Source of the DNA: ASMP01 sp035282925
GTDB lineage: Archaea > Nanobdellota > Nanobdellia > Pacearchaeales > GW2011-AR1
Reading direction: 5' to 3'
NCBI GenBank assembly: GCA_035282925.1
Contig: DATEUW010000011.1
Coordinates: forward strand, 1 to 13,963
Length of the DNA: 13,963 nucleotides
Numbering within the stretch: the stretch's first letter is position 1; every line of letters begins with the position of its first letter. This document shows positions 1 through 5,784 of this stretch, in pieces. Below the pieces are notes generated by a model that made no database searches, was not told the origin of the DNA, and saw only the letters and a program-made list of their open reading frames with translations. The position numbers and the translations under genes were made by a program.

Positions 1-3
1 AAA

Positions 4-315
4 ATGAACAAGCGCGGAGACATACCAATAACGATTTTAGTGATAGAAATTGTCATCATATGTGGGCTCACAATTTTGAGCTTTTTCACGTCAAACAGTT
101 TTGTAAAACCCGGTTTTCTAACAGTAAGCATAGTCGAGGAAGCAGGACTTATTAGGGAAAAGATTTCTTTTTATCAAAACTTAGGCTACAAGGAAGAGGA
201 AATAAAAACCATTTTAGGAATTCAGGAAGACTCGCAGGGTAATGTGGTTATAAAACAATCCGAGCCCATACTTGGAAGATATGACATAACTGTAAGGTTC
301 GCATGGCCTGGATAA
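4..315 (+). CDS. pilin-like small secreted protein with class III signal (KRGD)
   Basis: A 103-residue protein that starts MNKRGD followed at once by a hydrophobic helix (about residues 7-28). That is the layout of an archaeal type IV pilin precursor: a short basic leader ending in Gly, then the helix. If cleaved after Gly5 the mature protein would begin with Asp6. The remaining ~75 residues are polar and charged, with a predicted helix (VEEAGLIREKISFYQNLGY) and no cysteines. I do not recognise a characterised family. Similar 'KRGD' leaders are, from memory, common in small DPANN proteins. The next gene has the same leader and a prepilin peptidase lies 600 bp downstream, which supports a pilin or pseudopilin role. 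Its promoter lies outside the window, and ATG at 4 is chosen because it places the leader correctly. Confidence 0.7.
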   Translation: MNKRGDIPITILVIEIVIICGLTILSFFTSNSFVKPGFLTVSIVEEAGLIREKISFYQNLGYKEEEIKTILGIQEDSQGNVVIKQSEPILGRYDITVRFAWPG

Positions 316-320
316 AAACA

Positions 321-329
321 TTTTTAAAC
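321..329 (+). promoter_or_regulatory. TATA box for the second pilin-like gene
   Basis: TTTTTAAAC lies 21-29 bp upstream of the ATG at 350, the distance expected for an archaeal leaderless transcript. GGGTG at 341-345 could act as a weak ribosome binding site if the transcript begins further upstream. Confidence 0.5.
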
Positions 330-349
330 AAAACAACACTGGGTGTAAT

Positions 350-697
350 ATGAAGAATAAAAGAGGGGATACAAACTGGGTTTTGGTTTCTTTGTTTGTT
401 GCTGTAGCACTTGGAGTTATTCTTCTTATTGGCTTTACTATAGGGTTTAACAAATTCCTTCCGTTTTTATCAAGAACTAATGTTGATAATGTAAAAACCG
501 CATGCAGCGTTGCCTGTACCGCAACCTCTCGGTTTGATTTCTGTTCTGTCGAAAGAGATGTTAAAGATGGAGTTAATGATAATTTTAAAGATACATGTTT
601 CAATTTAGCAGATTTAGCAGATGCCGGTGAAAAATATGCCGGAAGAAATTATGGCATAGAACGTTGTCCTGCGATAACCTGTTCTGCAGCCCAGTAA
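350..697 (+). CDS. pilin-like small secreted protein, cysteine-containing
   Basis: A 115-residue protein with the same N-terminal plan as the gene before it: MKNKRGD, then a hydrophobic segment of roughly residues 10-34 (WVLVSLFVAVALGVILLIGF). The predicted prepilin-peptidase cleavage is after Gly6. The exported part holds six cysteines (two close pairs plus CSAAQ near the end), so disulfide bonds are likely in an extracellular domain. The C-terminal 30 residues include AGRNYGIERCPAITC. No family recognised. It has its own TATA box and is separated from the upstream gene by 34 bp, so it is probably a separate transcript. The role as pilin or surface subunit is inferred from the leader and the nearby A24 peptidase. 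Confidence 0.72.
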   Translation: MKNKRGDTNWVLVSLFVAVALGVILLIGFTIGFNKFLPFLSRTNVDNVKTACSVACTATSRFDFCSVERDVKDGVNDNFKDTCFNLADLADAGEKYAGRNYGIERCPAITCSAAQ

Positions 698-707
698 CTA
701 AGGAAAT

Positions 708-715
708 CTTTTAAA
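708..715 (+). promoter_or_regulatory. TATA box for the 39-codon microprotein
   Basis: CTTTTAAA is centred 26 bp upstream of ATG 738, matching the spacing seen at the other genes here. It is the main argument that the small reading frame is expressed. Confidence 0.5.
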
Positions 716-737
716 CAATCTTATTCTTCATCTTGTT

Positions 738-857
738 ATGGATTACGGATTTTCCGAGAAAAGAAGAAAAGGGAAAGATAAGGGAAGGGAAAAAAGGAAA
801 CATCCTTACAGGAAGGGAGGAAGCCAGAGAGCCAGGGAAAAGGATGTTAAGAAATAG
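738..857 (+). CDS. 39-residue very basic microprotein
   Basis: The reading frame runs from ATG 738 to TAG 855-857 and encodes MDYGFSEKRRKGKDKGREKR followed by 19 more residues (KHPYRKGG, then SQRAREKDVKK). About half of the residues are Lys or Arg, with no hydrophobic core, so the protein is probably disordered and may bind nucleic acid or the ribosome. It fills the only substantial gap between the pilin-like genes and the peptidase, and a TATA box sits at the leaderless distance. I do not recognise a family. The strongly purine-rich coding strand could also be chance low complexity, so the call rests on promoter spacing and frame integrity. Confidence 0.5.
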   Translation: MDYGFSEKRRKGKDKGREKRKHPYRKGGSQRAREKDVKK

Positions 858-890
858 TAAAGCCAAATGTTAAAACTCATTCTTAGATAA

Positions 891-903
891 CATTATAAAT
901 ATT
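891..903 (+). promoter_or_regulatory. TATA box for the prepilin peptidase gene
   Basis: CATTATAAATATT is centred about 24 bp upstream of ATG 921, giving a leaderless transcript. Confidence 0.6.
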
Positions 904-920
904 ATCTGCTATTTTCAATA

Positions 921-1760
921 ATGCTGGAAATTATCTTTTTGTTTGCTTTGGCATTGGTCTGGATCGTTTTTGCTGTTATGCAAGACCTTAAAACGAGAGA
1001 GATAGCAAACTGGCTGAATTTTTCCCTGATAATCTTTGCTCTCGGATTCAGGTTCTTTTATTCCCTGTTCTCTGCAGGAAATTTTAATTTTTTTTATCAG
1101 GGTCTTTTTGGTCTTGGAATCTTTTTTGTTTTAGGAAACCTGCTTTATTATGGGAAGATGTTTGCAGGCGGGGATGCCAAATTGCTGATTGCGCTTGGTG
1201 CAGTTCTTCCGGTTTCAGAAAGTTTTTATGACAATCTTGAAATTTTCTTACTTTTCTTTGTGGCATTTCTTTTTGTGGGGGCTTTTTACAGCATAGCAGT
1301 CAGTTTAAGGCTGTGCATCAGGAACTATGGAAAATTTAAGAAGGAATTTGCAAGACAATTTAAAGTTAACAGAAGGGCGTTTATCCTCTCTCTTATATTT
1401 AGTATAACCTTTGTTATTTTAGGTTATCTGAACTTTTACCTGATTTTTATTGCTATCTTAATATTTATTTTTCCATATCTCTATATTTACGCAAAAGCTG
1501 TGGATGAGACAGCGATGATAAAAACCATGGATTCCAAAAAACTCAGGGAAGGGGACTGGCTTTACAGGGACGTTAAGGTAAAAGGCAGAACCATAAAAGC
1601 GAGCTGGGATGGCCTGAAAAAACAGGAAATTTCTATTTTAAGAAAAAGCCACAAAAAAGTTCTGATAAGAGAAGGAGTGGCTTTCACTCCTGTTTTTCTA
1701 ATTGGTTTCCTGATTTGGTTTTACCTCTGGTATAATGGATTAAGGTATCCTTTTTGGTAG
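921..1760 (+). CDS. archaeal prepilin/preflagellin peptidase, A24 family
   Basis: A 279-residue polytopic membrane aspartyl protease that removes class III leaders from archaeal pilins and archaellins at the inner face of the membrane. Both catalytic aspartates are visible: Asp22 in MQDLKTREIANWLN after the first membrane helix, and Asp85 in the GxGD-type motif FAGGDAKLL. Further hydrophobic helices span about 34-50, 61-77, 107-130, 152-190 and 254-272. The soluble region at 195-250 (KKLREGDWLYRDVKVKGR, then SWDGL) and the last helix match the C-terminal domain typical of archaeal A24 peptidases. The two KRGD proteins upstream are plausible substrates. Its 3' end overlaps the convergent HIT gene by 21 bp. 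FlaK and PibD cannot be told apart from sequence alone. Confidence 0.9.
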   Translation: MLEIIFLFALALVWIVFAVMQDLKTREIANWLNFSLIIFALGFRFFYSLFSAGNFNFFYQGLFGLGIFFVLGNLLYYGKMFAGGDAKLLIALGAVLPVSESFYDNLEIFLLFFVAFLFVGAFYSIAVSLRLCIRNYGKFKKEFARQFKVNRRAFILSLIFSITFVILGYLNFYLIFIAILIFIFPYLYIYAKAVDETAMIKTMDSKKLREGDWLYRDVKVKGRTIKASWDGLKKQEISILRKSHKKVLIREGVAFTPVFLIGFLIWFYLWYNGLRYPFW

Positions 1761-2390
1761 CCAGATTTTCTCTTTAAGTTGTTCTATTCTTTTAACCGTT
1801 TTTTTGGCACCTTTTCTTGATTTGGTTTTTTTGGTGAGGATTTCCTGCAGCTCGGCAAGTTCTTCCTCGGTTGCATGGTGCCTTTCCGGGTTCTCTGGAA
1901 CCAATTCGTTGTTTTTGTAATTTGGAATTATATTGACTACCTGATGCCCAAATAAGTTTGTATTTTCAACAGTCACCCCTCTTGGCTTTAGCTCTTTTTT
2001 TATTATTTTTGAAATATCTTCTATTAGTTTCCTGATTCCGTTTGAGGGCTCTTTTCCATAATCGGGGATGTGTTCTTTCGGAATTATTATTGTATGGCCC
2101 CTTGAAACAGGATTTATCTCAAGAACAGCGATTGCCTTTGAGTTCTCCGCCATCTTGTATGCCTTTATGTCCCCGAAAACAATCGAGCAGAAAACGCACT
2201 GCCCGCCCTGTCCATGGCCGGCGCCCTCTTTCTTCAGAAGCTTATTTTTTACCAAAAATTCTTCCAGCTCTTCAGAATTCATGGCCTCTATCTGTGATAT
2301 AGCAAACTGCTTTTTATCCTCTGGAAAAGAGGCCTCTATGTGTTGGATCAACTGAGCTTTCAAATTTTTAATTTGTTCTTGTGTTAGCAT
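1740..2390 (-). CDS. HIT-superfamily protein with degenerate catalytic motif
   Basis: A 216-residue protein. Residues 1-55 form a helical, charged N-terminal extension. The HIT domain spans about 63-170: a CxxC pair (Cys65, Cys68) in CVFCSI, then RGHTIIIPKEH at 97-107, which is the conserved GH-x-hydrophobic-x-P strand. The C-terminal ~45 residues are a basic helical tail. HIT proteins normally carry His-x-His-x-His before IIP. Here the matching stretch is H149-Q-V-V-N153-I-I-P, so the nucleophilic middle His is Val and the third is Asn. Ordinary AMP-hydrolase or nucleotidyl-transferase chemistry is therefore unlikely, and a binding role or different chemistry is possible. I re-read this segment from the DNA and it is in frame. 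It shares a promoter with the divergent membrane protein. Confidence 0.82.
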   Translation of the reverse strand: MLTQEQIKNLKAQLIQHIEASFPEDKKQFAISQIEAMNSEELEEFLVKNKLLKKEGAGHGQGGQCVFCSIVFGDIKAYKMAENSKAIAVLEINPVSRGHTIIIPKEHIPDYGKEPSNGIRKLIEDISKIIKKELKPRGVTVENTNLFGHQVVNIIPNYKNNELVPENPERHHATEEELAELQEILTKKTKSRKGAKKTVKRIEQLKEKIWLPKRIP

Positions 2391-2411
2391 ATTTTATAGA
2401 AAAGCATAATA

Positions 2412-2419
2412 TTTTTAAA
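2412..2419. promoter_or_regulatory. shared bidirectional TATA element
   Basis: The 50-bp region between the start codons at 2390 (minus) and 2441 (plus) contains one TATA-like element, TTTTTAAA. It sits 22-29 bp from both start codons, which is exactly symmetric. Reading either strand gives an acceptable archaeal TATA box, so one TBP site appears to serve both genes. Confidence 0.55.
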
Positions 2420-2440
2420 CTCTCTCTCCCTAAAATAATA

Positions 2441-2635
2441 ATGGGGATTATGGGTAGGGTGTCGGGACTTATTTTAATTATTCTTGGTGCATGGGAATTG
2501 GGACCTCAATTTCTTGGATATGACCCTCCTTTTTTTACTGAAACAATAGCCCCTTGGATTGGAATTTTCTTAATAGTACTTGGTCTAGGCATGTACATCC
2601 TACACTCTAAAAAAAAGAGGTTCGAGCCCTATTAA
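2441..2635 (+). CDS. small two-helix membrane protein
   Basis: A 64-residue protein with two hydrophobic segments (about residues 7-17, and 39-54 in IGIFLIVLGLGMYIL) and a basic C-terminal tail (HSKKKRFEPY). The frame stays open 60 bp further upstream, but ATG 2441 is chosen because it lies at the leaderless distance from the TATA element. ATG 2450 is a weaker alternative. Function unknown; similar tiny two-helix membrane proteins are common in archaea. It shares its promoter region with the HIT gene and is followed by the convergent aEF1B gene 13 bp later. Confidence 0.65.
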   Translation: MGIMGRVSGLILIILGAWELGPQFLGYDPPFFTETIAPWIGIFLIVLGLGMYILHSKKKRFEPY

Positions 2636-2648
2636 ATAAAAATATAAA

Positions 2649-2921
2649 TTATCCTATAGCTCTCCTGATATCAATAACTTGAACAGAACTGACATGCAGG
2701 ATTTTTCTTAATTTTTCCTCCAGCAAATCCAGGGATTTTTCATCCGGCCAGCCGAACATGACTATGACTGCCTTGAGCCCGAATGCTATGGGCTGAATTT
2801 CAAAGCTCGGATTTTTAACCCAATTCTTCTCAAGAACAGATTTTACATTTTTCTCCATTTTTGCCATGTCTGCTTCGGGAGAATCAGGCATTATTTTTAT
2901 CTTCACTGCTACAACACTCAT
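2649..2921 (-). CDS. ef1b: translation elongation factor 1-beta (aEF1B)
   Basis: A 90-residue guanine-nucleotide exchange factor for aEF1A, recharging it with GTP during elongation. Length matches the archaeal family (about 88-92). Visible landmarks: N-terminal VVAVKIKIMPDSPEAD, the central FEIQPIAFGLKAVIVMFGWPD, which corresponds to the family's PIAFGLKAL core strand, and the C-terminal VIDIRRAIG, where the family usually ends in VRRAFG. It is transcribed on its own from a TATA box in the 77-bp gap shared with the divergent RPA gene. Confidence 0.93.
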   Translation of the reverse strand: MSVVAVKIKIMPDSPEADMAKMEKNVKSVLEKNWVKNPSFEIQPIAFGLKAVIVMFGWPDEKSLDLLEEKLRKILHVSSVQVIDIRRAIG

Positions 2922-2941
2922 GATTTAATTTAAAACCTAAG

Positions 2942-2951
2942 CTTTATAATA
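2942..2951 (-). promoter_or_regulatory. TATA box for aEF1B
   Basis: Minus-strand TATTATAAAG is centred about 25 bp upstream of the start codon at 2921. Confidence 0.55.
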
Positions 2952-2968
2952 TTTTGGGCTTGCATAAT

Positions 2969-2978
2969 GCTTAAAAAG
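2969..2978 (+). promoter_or_regulatory. TATA box for RPA
   Basis: GCTTAAAAAG is centred about 25 bp upstream of ATG 2999. It is separate from the aEF1B TATA box in the same gap. Confidence 0.55.
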
Positions 2979-2998
2979 AAATGATTTTTTTTATATAA

Positions 2999-3946
2999 AT
3001 GCCCCAAAGCAATTACGAAAGAATAATTGAGAAAATTTCAAAGGCTTCTGGCCTGGGGAAGGATGAGATTGAGAGAAGGGTTGAAGCAAAGAGGGAGAAA
3101 CTTTCAGGGCTCATCAGCAAAGACGGGGCTGCGCAGGTGGTTGCCTCTGAGCTTGGAATATCTTTTGAAAATGAAAAGCTGAAGATTGACGAGCTGCTTC
3201 CAGGAATGAGGAAGGTCAATACTCTTGGAAAAGTGATAAACCTTTTTCCCGTGAGGGCTTTTAAGACCAAAAAAGGGGAGGAGAGCAAGGTTGTGAATTT
3301 CTGGATTGCAGACGAGACTGCAAACATAAAAGTAGTGTTATGGGACACGAATCATATAGGACTCATAGAGCGGGGAACAATTGCAGAAGGCACGACTGTT
3401 GAAATCTCAAACGGCAGCATGAGGGATAACGAACTTCACCTGGGAAGCTTTTCCGAGATAAAACTAAGTACAGAAACCCTAGGAGAAGTAAAAACAGAAA
3501 AAATCATCAGGAAAAAAAACATAAGCGATTTTAAAATTGGAGACAACGCAAGCTCCAGGGCATTTATCCTGCAGGTTTTTGAACCCAGATTTTTTCATGT
3601 CTGCCCAGAATGCAATAAGAAAGTAGTGCAGGAAGGAGAAGCTTTTTCCTGCGCACAGCACGGGAAAGTAATTCCCCAGAAAAGAGCGGTTTCAAACTTG
3701 GTTTTAGATGATGGCACTGATTCCATCAGGGCGGTTTTATTCCATGAAGCCTTGCTTAAGCTCGGATTTTCTCAGCTGGAAGATGCGGGAAAATTTGCAG
3801 AAGAAAAAGAAAATTTCCTTGGAAAAGAAATGGTCTTTACAGGGAACGTGAGAAACAACTCCTTCTTCAATACCCATGAGTTTATAATAGAAGATGTAAA
3901 AGAAGCCCAACCAGACGAAATCATAAGTGAACTTGAAGGAAAATAG
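2999..3946 (+). CDS. rpa: replication protein A, single-stranded DNA-binding (archaeal RPA)
   Basis: A 315-residue protein that coats single-stranded DNA in replication, repair and recombination. An N-terminal helical region (1-55, YERIIEKISKASGLGKDEIERR) is typical of archaeal RPA. It is followed by an OB fold at about 68-160 (KVNTLGKVINLFPVRAF, VNFWIADETANIKVVLWD) and a second OB fold at about 173-300. The second fold carries a zinc site: Cys202, Cys205, Cys218 and His221 (CPEC, CAQH). The Cys3His set is a common variant of the RPA zinc finger. RadA lies 170 bp downstream on the same strand, functionally linked because RPA and RadA compete for and cooperate on ssDNA, though each gene has its own promoter. 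Confidence 0.9.
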   Translation: MPQSNYERIIEKISKASGLGKDEIERRVEAKREKLSGLISKDGAAQVVASELGISFENEKLKIDELLPGMRKVNTLGKVINLFPVRAFKTKKGEESKVVNFWIADETANIKVVLWDTNHIGLIERGTIAEGTTVEISNGSMRDNELHLGSFSEIKLSTETLGEVKTEKIIRKKNISDFKIGDNASSRAFILQVFEPRFFHVCPECNKKVVQEGEAFSCAQHGKVIPQKRAVSNLVLDDGTDSIRAVLFHEALLKLGFSQLEDAGKFAEEKENFLGKEMVFTGNVRNNSFFNTHEFIIEDVKEAQPDEIISELEGK

Positions 3947-4086
3947 TTCTAATAATTTCTAATAAGTAAAGGCTGAACATAATGGACTAATAAACAAGAG
4001 ATTTTTAGCTTAAATTCATTCATTGTAAAACTTATAAAAATCCTAAAATTCCGTATGTTTTAAGATATATCTGTTATTGAAATAAT

Positions 4087-4096
4087 CTTTATAAAC
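4087..4096 (+). promoter_or_regulatory. TATA box for radA
   Basis: CTTTATAAAC is centred about 25 bp upstream of ATG 4117. A second TATA-like match (CTTATAAAAATC, 4030-4041) has no plausible gene at the matching distance. Confidence 0.6.
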
Positions 4097-4116
4097 ATCT
4101 TCCATATTGAAGATTT

Positions 4117-5130
4117 ATGGCTGTAAAACCCGAGGTAAGGGAAATCAAGGAAGCTGTTTCTGACGAAAGCAACAAAGAGCAGAAGCTCACAGATTTGCCC
4201 GGTGTCGGGCCTGCTGTTGCCGCCAAACTGGAATCTGCAGGAATCTATGACATGATGAGCATTGCGGTAATGACTCCTTCTGACCTTTCAGAGATTGCGG
4301 GAGTAAGTCCTGCTGTTGCAAGGAAAGTGATTCAGGCAGCGAGAAAAATGCTGGACCTAGGATTTATGGAAGGGACAGAATACGCAAAGAAGAGGGAAAG
4401 CATACACAATATTACTACAGGAAGTAAAAACTTTGATGCGCTTTTGGGCGGAAGAGGAATTGAATCAAGGGCAATTACGGAGGCTTTCGGAGCCTATGGT
4501 TCTGGAAAAACCCAGGTTGGTTTGACATTGGCTGTAAATGTGCAGCTGCCTTTGGAAAATGGGGGGGCTAATGGAAAATGCGTCTTCATAGACACAGAAG
4601 GAACCTTCAGGCCATCCAGAATCAAGCAGATAGCTGAAAAATTAGGGGCAAATCCAGAGAAGGTTCTGAAAAACATTTTCGTGGCAAGAGCCTTCAATTC
4701 AGACCACCAGATTCTTCTTCTGGACAAGATTTCAGAGATGATAAAAGAAGGAGAGCCGATAAAACTAATGATAATTGATTCTCTGACAGCTCATTTTCGC
4801 GCAGAGTTCACAGGAAGAGGGCAGCTGGCAGACAGGCAGCAGAAACTGAACAGATATATCCATCAGCTTATGAAACTCGCTGAGACTTACAATCTTGCCG
4901 TTTACGTTACAAACCAGGTAATGGCAAATCCTGCCCAGATGTTCGGAGACCCAACGACAGCCATTGGAGGACACATCGTCGGACATGCCTCAACTTACAG
5001 ATTGTATCTGAGAAGAGGAAAAAAAGATTCCAGAGTGGCAAAACTGATAGACTCCCCAAACCTTCCCGACAACGAGTGCATTTTCTTTGTGACAGAGGCA
5101 GGAGTTGTCGACGGCAAGGAAGAGGAGTGA
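4117..5130 (+). CDS. radA: DNA repair and recombination protein RadA
   Basis: A 337-residue recombinase that forms filaments on ssDNA and carries out strand exchange in homologous recombination. An N-terminal helix-hairpin-helix domain occupies about 22-80 (LTDLPGVGPAVAAKLE, then LSEIAGVSPAVARKV). The ATPase core follows: Walker A GAYGSGKT (125-132), catalytic Glu161 in DTEGTFRP, Walker B LMIID (217-221), and the conserved segment NQVMANPAQMFGDP leading to GGHIVGHASTYRLYLRR. The inter-subunit motif after the linker reads F-M-E-G (83-86) rather than F-x-x-A; glycine at this place occurs in some methanogen RadA proteins, so function should be intact. The TGA stop lies 2 bp before the left repeat of the tRNA-Arg island, so before integration radA and the tRNA would have been almost abutting, convergent neighbours. 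Confidence 0.97.
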   Translation: MAVKPEVREIKEAVSDESNKEQKLTDLPGVGPAVAAKLESAGIYDMMSIAVMTPSDLSEIAGVSPAVARKVIQAARKMLDLGFMEGTEYAKKRESIHNITTGSKNFDALLGGRGIESRAITEAFGAYGSGKTQVGLTLAVNVQLPLENGGANGKCVFIDTEGTFRPSRIKQIAEKLGANPEKVLKNIFVARAFNSDHQILLLDKISEMIKEGEPIKLMIIDSLTAHFRAEFTGRGQLADRQQKLNRYIHQLMKLAETYNLAVYVTNQVMANPAQMFGDPTTAIGGHIVGHASTYRLYLRRGKKDSRVAKLIDSPNLPDNECIFFVTEAGVVDGKEEE

Positions 5131-5132
5131 GT

Positions 5133-5145
5133 ATGCCCCCACGAG
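5133..5145 (-). repeat. left direct repeat: duplicated 3' end of tRNA-Arg (putative att site)
   Basis: ATGCCCCCACGAG is identical to 6430-6442, which covers the tRNA-Arg discriminator base and acceptor/T-stem end, in the same orientation. The flanking bases differ on both sides (T versus A before, A versus G after), so the repeat is exactly 13 bp. It lies 2 bp after the radA stop codon. Confidence 0.8.
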
Positions 5146-5191
5146 AAATAAATTTGTTTGAAAGACTATGAAGATTAAATGAAAGAAAAAC

Positions 5192-5413
5192 TTAGGCATT
5201 TAGCTTTACACTAGTGTAGGGTCTTCCCGTCTTAGAACTTTTCTTATGCTTTATTACATTTACTAACCCAAAGAATTCTAACTCTTCTATTTGGTCTCTA
5301 ATTGTTTGATAGCTCGTATTAACCTTAATATCTAACTCTCTTAATGACAACTCCTTATTTTCTTTTAGAACTTGTAGTATCCTCTTTTTGATTTCTAGAG
5401 GTTTCCTTTTCAT
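5192..5413 (-). CDS. small winged-helix transcriptional regulator
   Basis: A 73-residue DNA-binding protein. Residues 6-58 give a complete winged helix-turn-helix: KKRILQVLKENKELSLRELD, the recognition helix SYQTIRDQIEELEFFGLV, and a basic wing KHKKSSKTGRPYTSVKL. The layout resembles single-domain ArsR/MarR-like archaeal regulators. The frame extends upstream to a TTG at 5431, but ATG 5413 is preferred because it lies 21-28 bp from the TATA element. It is divergent from the two other island genes across a 50-bp promoter region, the usual arrangement for a local autoregulator controlling its neighbours. Ligand unknown. Confidence 0.75.
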   Translation of the reverse strand: MKRKPLEIKKRILQVLKENKELSLRELDIKVNTSYQTIRDQIEELEFFGLVNVIKHKKSSKTGRPYTSVKLNA

Positions 5414-5432
5414 GATACAATAAAATAGCAAG

Positions 5433-5442
5433 TATTAAAAAT
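5433..5442. promoter_or_regulatory. shared bidirectional TATA element of the island
   Basis: The 50-bp gap between start codons at 5413 (minus) and 5464 (plus) holds one TATA element, TATTAAAAAT. It lies about 24 bp from the minus start and 27 bp from the plus start. Both transcripts probably start from it, so binding of the encoded regulator here would silence the whole island. Confidence 0.5.
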
Positions 5443-5463
5443 CACATGTCGTAATATTATATC

Positions 5464-5784
5464 ATGGTTAAAATGGGTAGGTTGTTAGGGAAAGGAGAAA
5501 AAGAATATCTCCTTCAAGAATTAGAAAACCTTATAGGAAAGTCAAGAAGAATAAATCAAGAAAAGTTGGTTAGGGTCATTGAAAACCTGAAATGGGGGAT
5601 TATGAAGAAGAATATTTTTGCAGAATTTATTAATGTTTTAGGTTGGCTAAGTTATAATAAAGAAGTCGATGATGAAAATTCCTATAATTCACAAGAAAGG
5701 ATTGACGAAAAATTGGAAAAAATTCATCAAAAACTTGAAATAAGATACAACAAGTTTTTTGGGGAATCTCCCAAGTTAAAATGA
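5464..5784 (+). CDS. uncharacterised 106-residue helical protein of the island
   Basis: A 106-residue, Lys/Glu-rich, probably all-helical protein (EKEYLLQELENLIGKSRRIN, NLKWGIMKKNIFAEFINVLG, RIDEKLEKIHQKLEIRYNKF), with the last helix coiled-coil-like. No membrane segment, cysteine or recognised catalytic motif. I do not recognise a family. ATG 5464 fits the promoter distance; ATG 5473 is possible. Its TGA overlaps the methyltransferase ATG (ATGA at 5781-5784), so the two are translationally coupled and may act together, for example as partner or antitoxin-like protein. That pairing role is speculation. Confidence 0.7.
   Translation: MVKMGRLLGKGEKEYLLQELENLIGKSRRINQEKLVRVIENLKWGIMKKNIFAEFINVLGWLSYNKEVDDENSYNSQERIDEKLEKIHQKLEIRYNKFFGESPKLK

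Noticed and set aside
4030..4041. TATA-like element between RPA and radA as promoter for an unseen small RNA
   Set aside because: No reading frame longer than two codons, no tRNA-like fold and no C/D-box pair follows it; the gap is AT-rich enough for a chance match.
4247..4387. RadA linker motif F-M-E-G instead of F-x-x-A as a possible polymerisation defect
   Set aside because: Glycine at this place occurs in functional methanogen RadA proteins as I recall them; the rest of the protein is intact.
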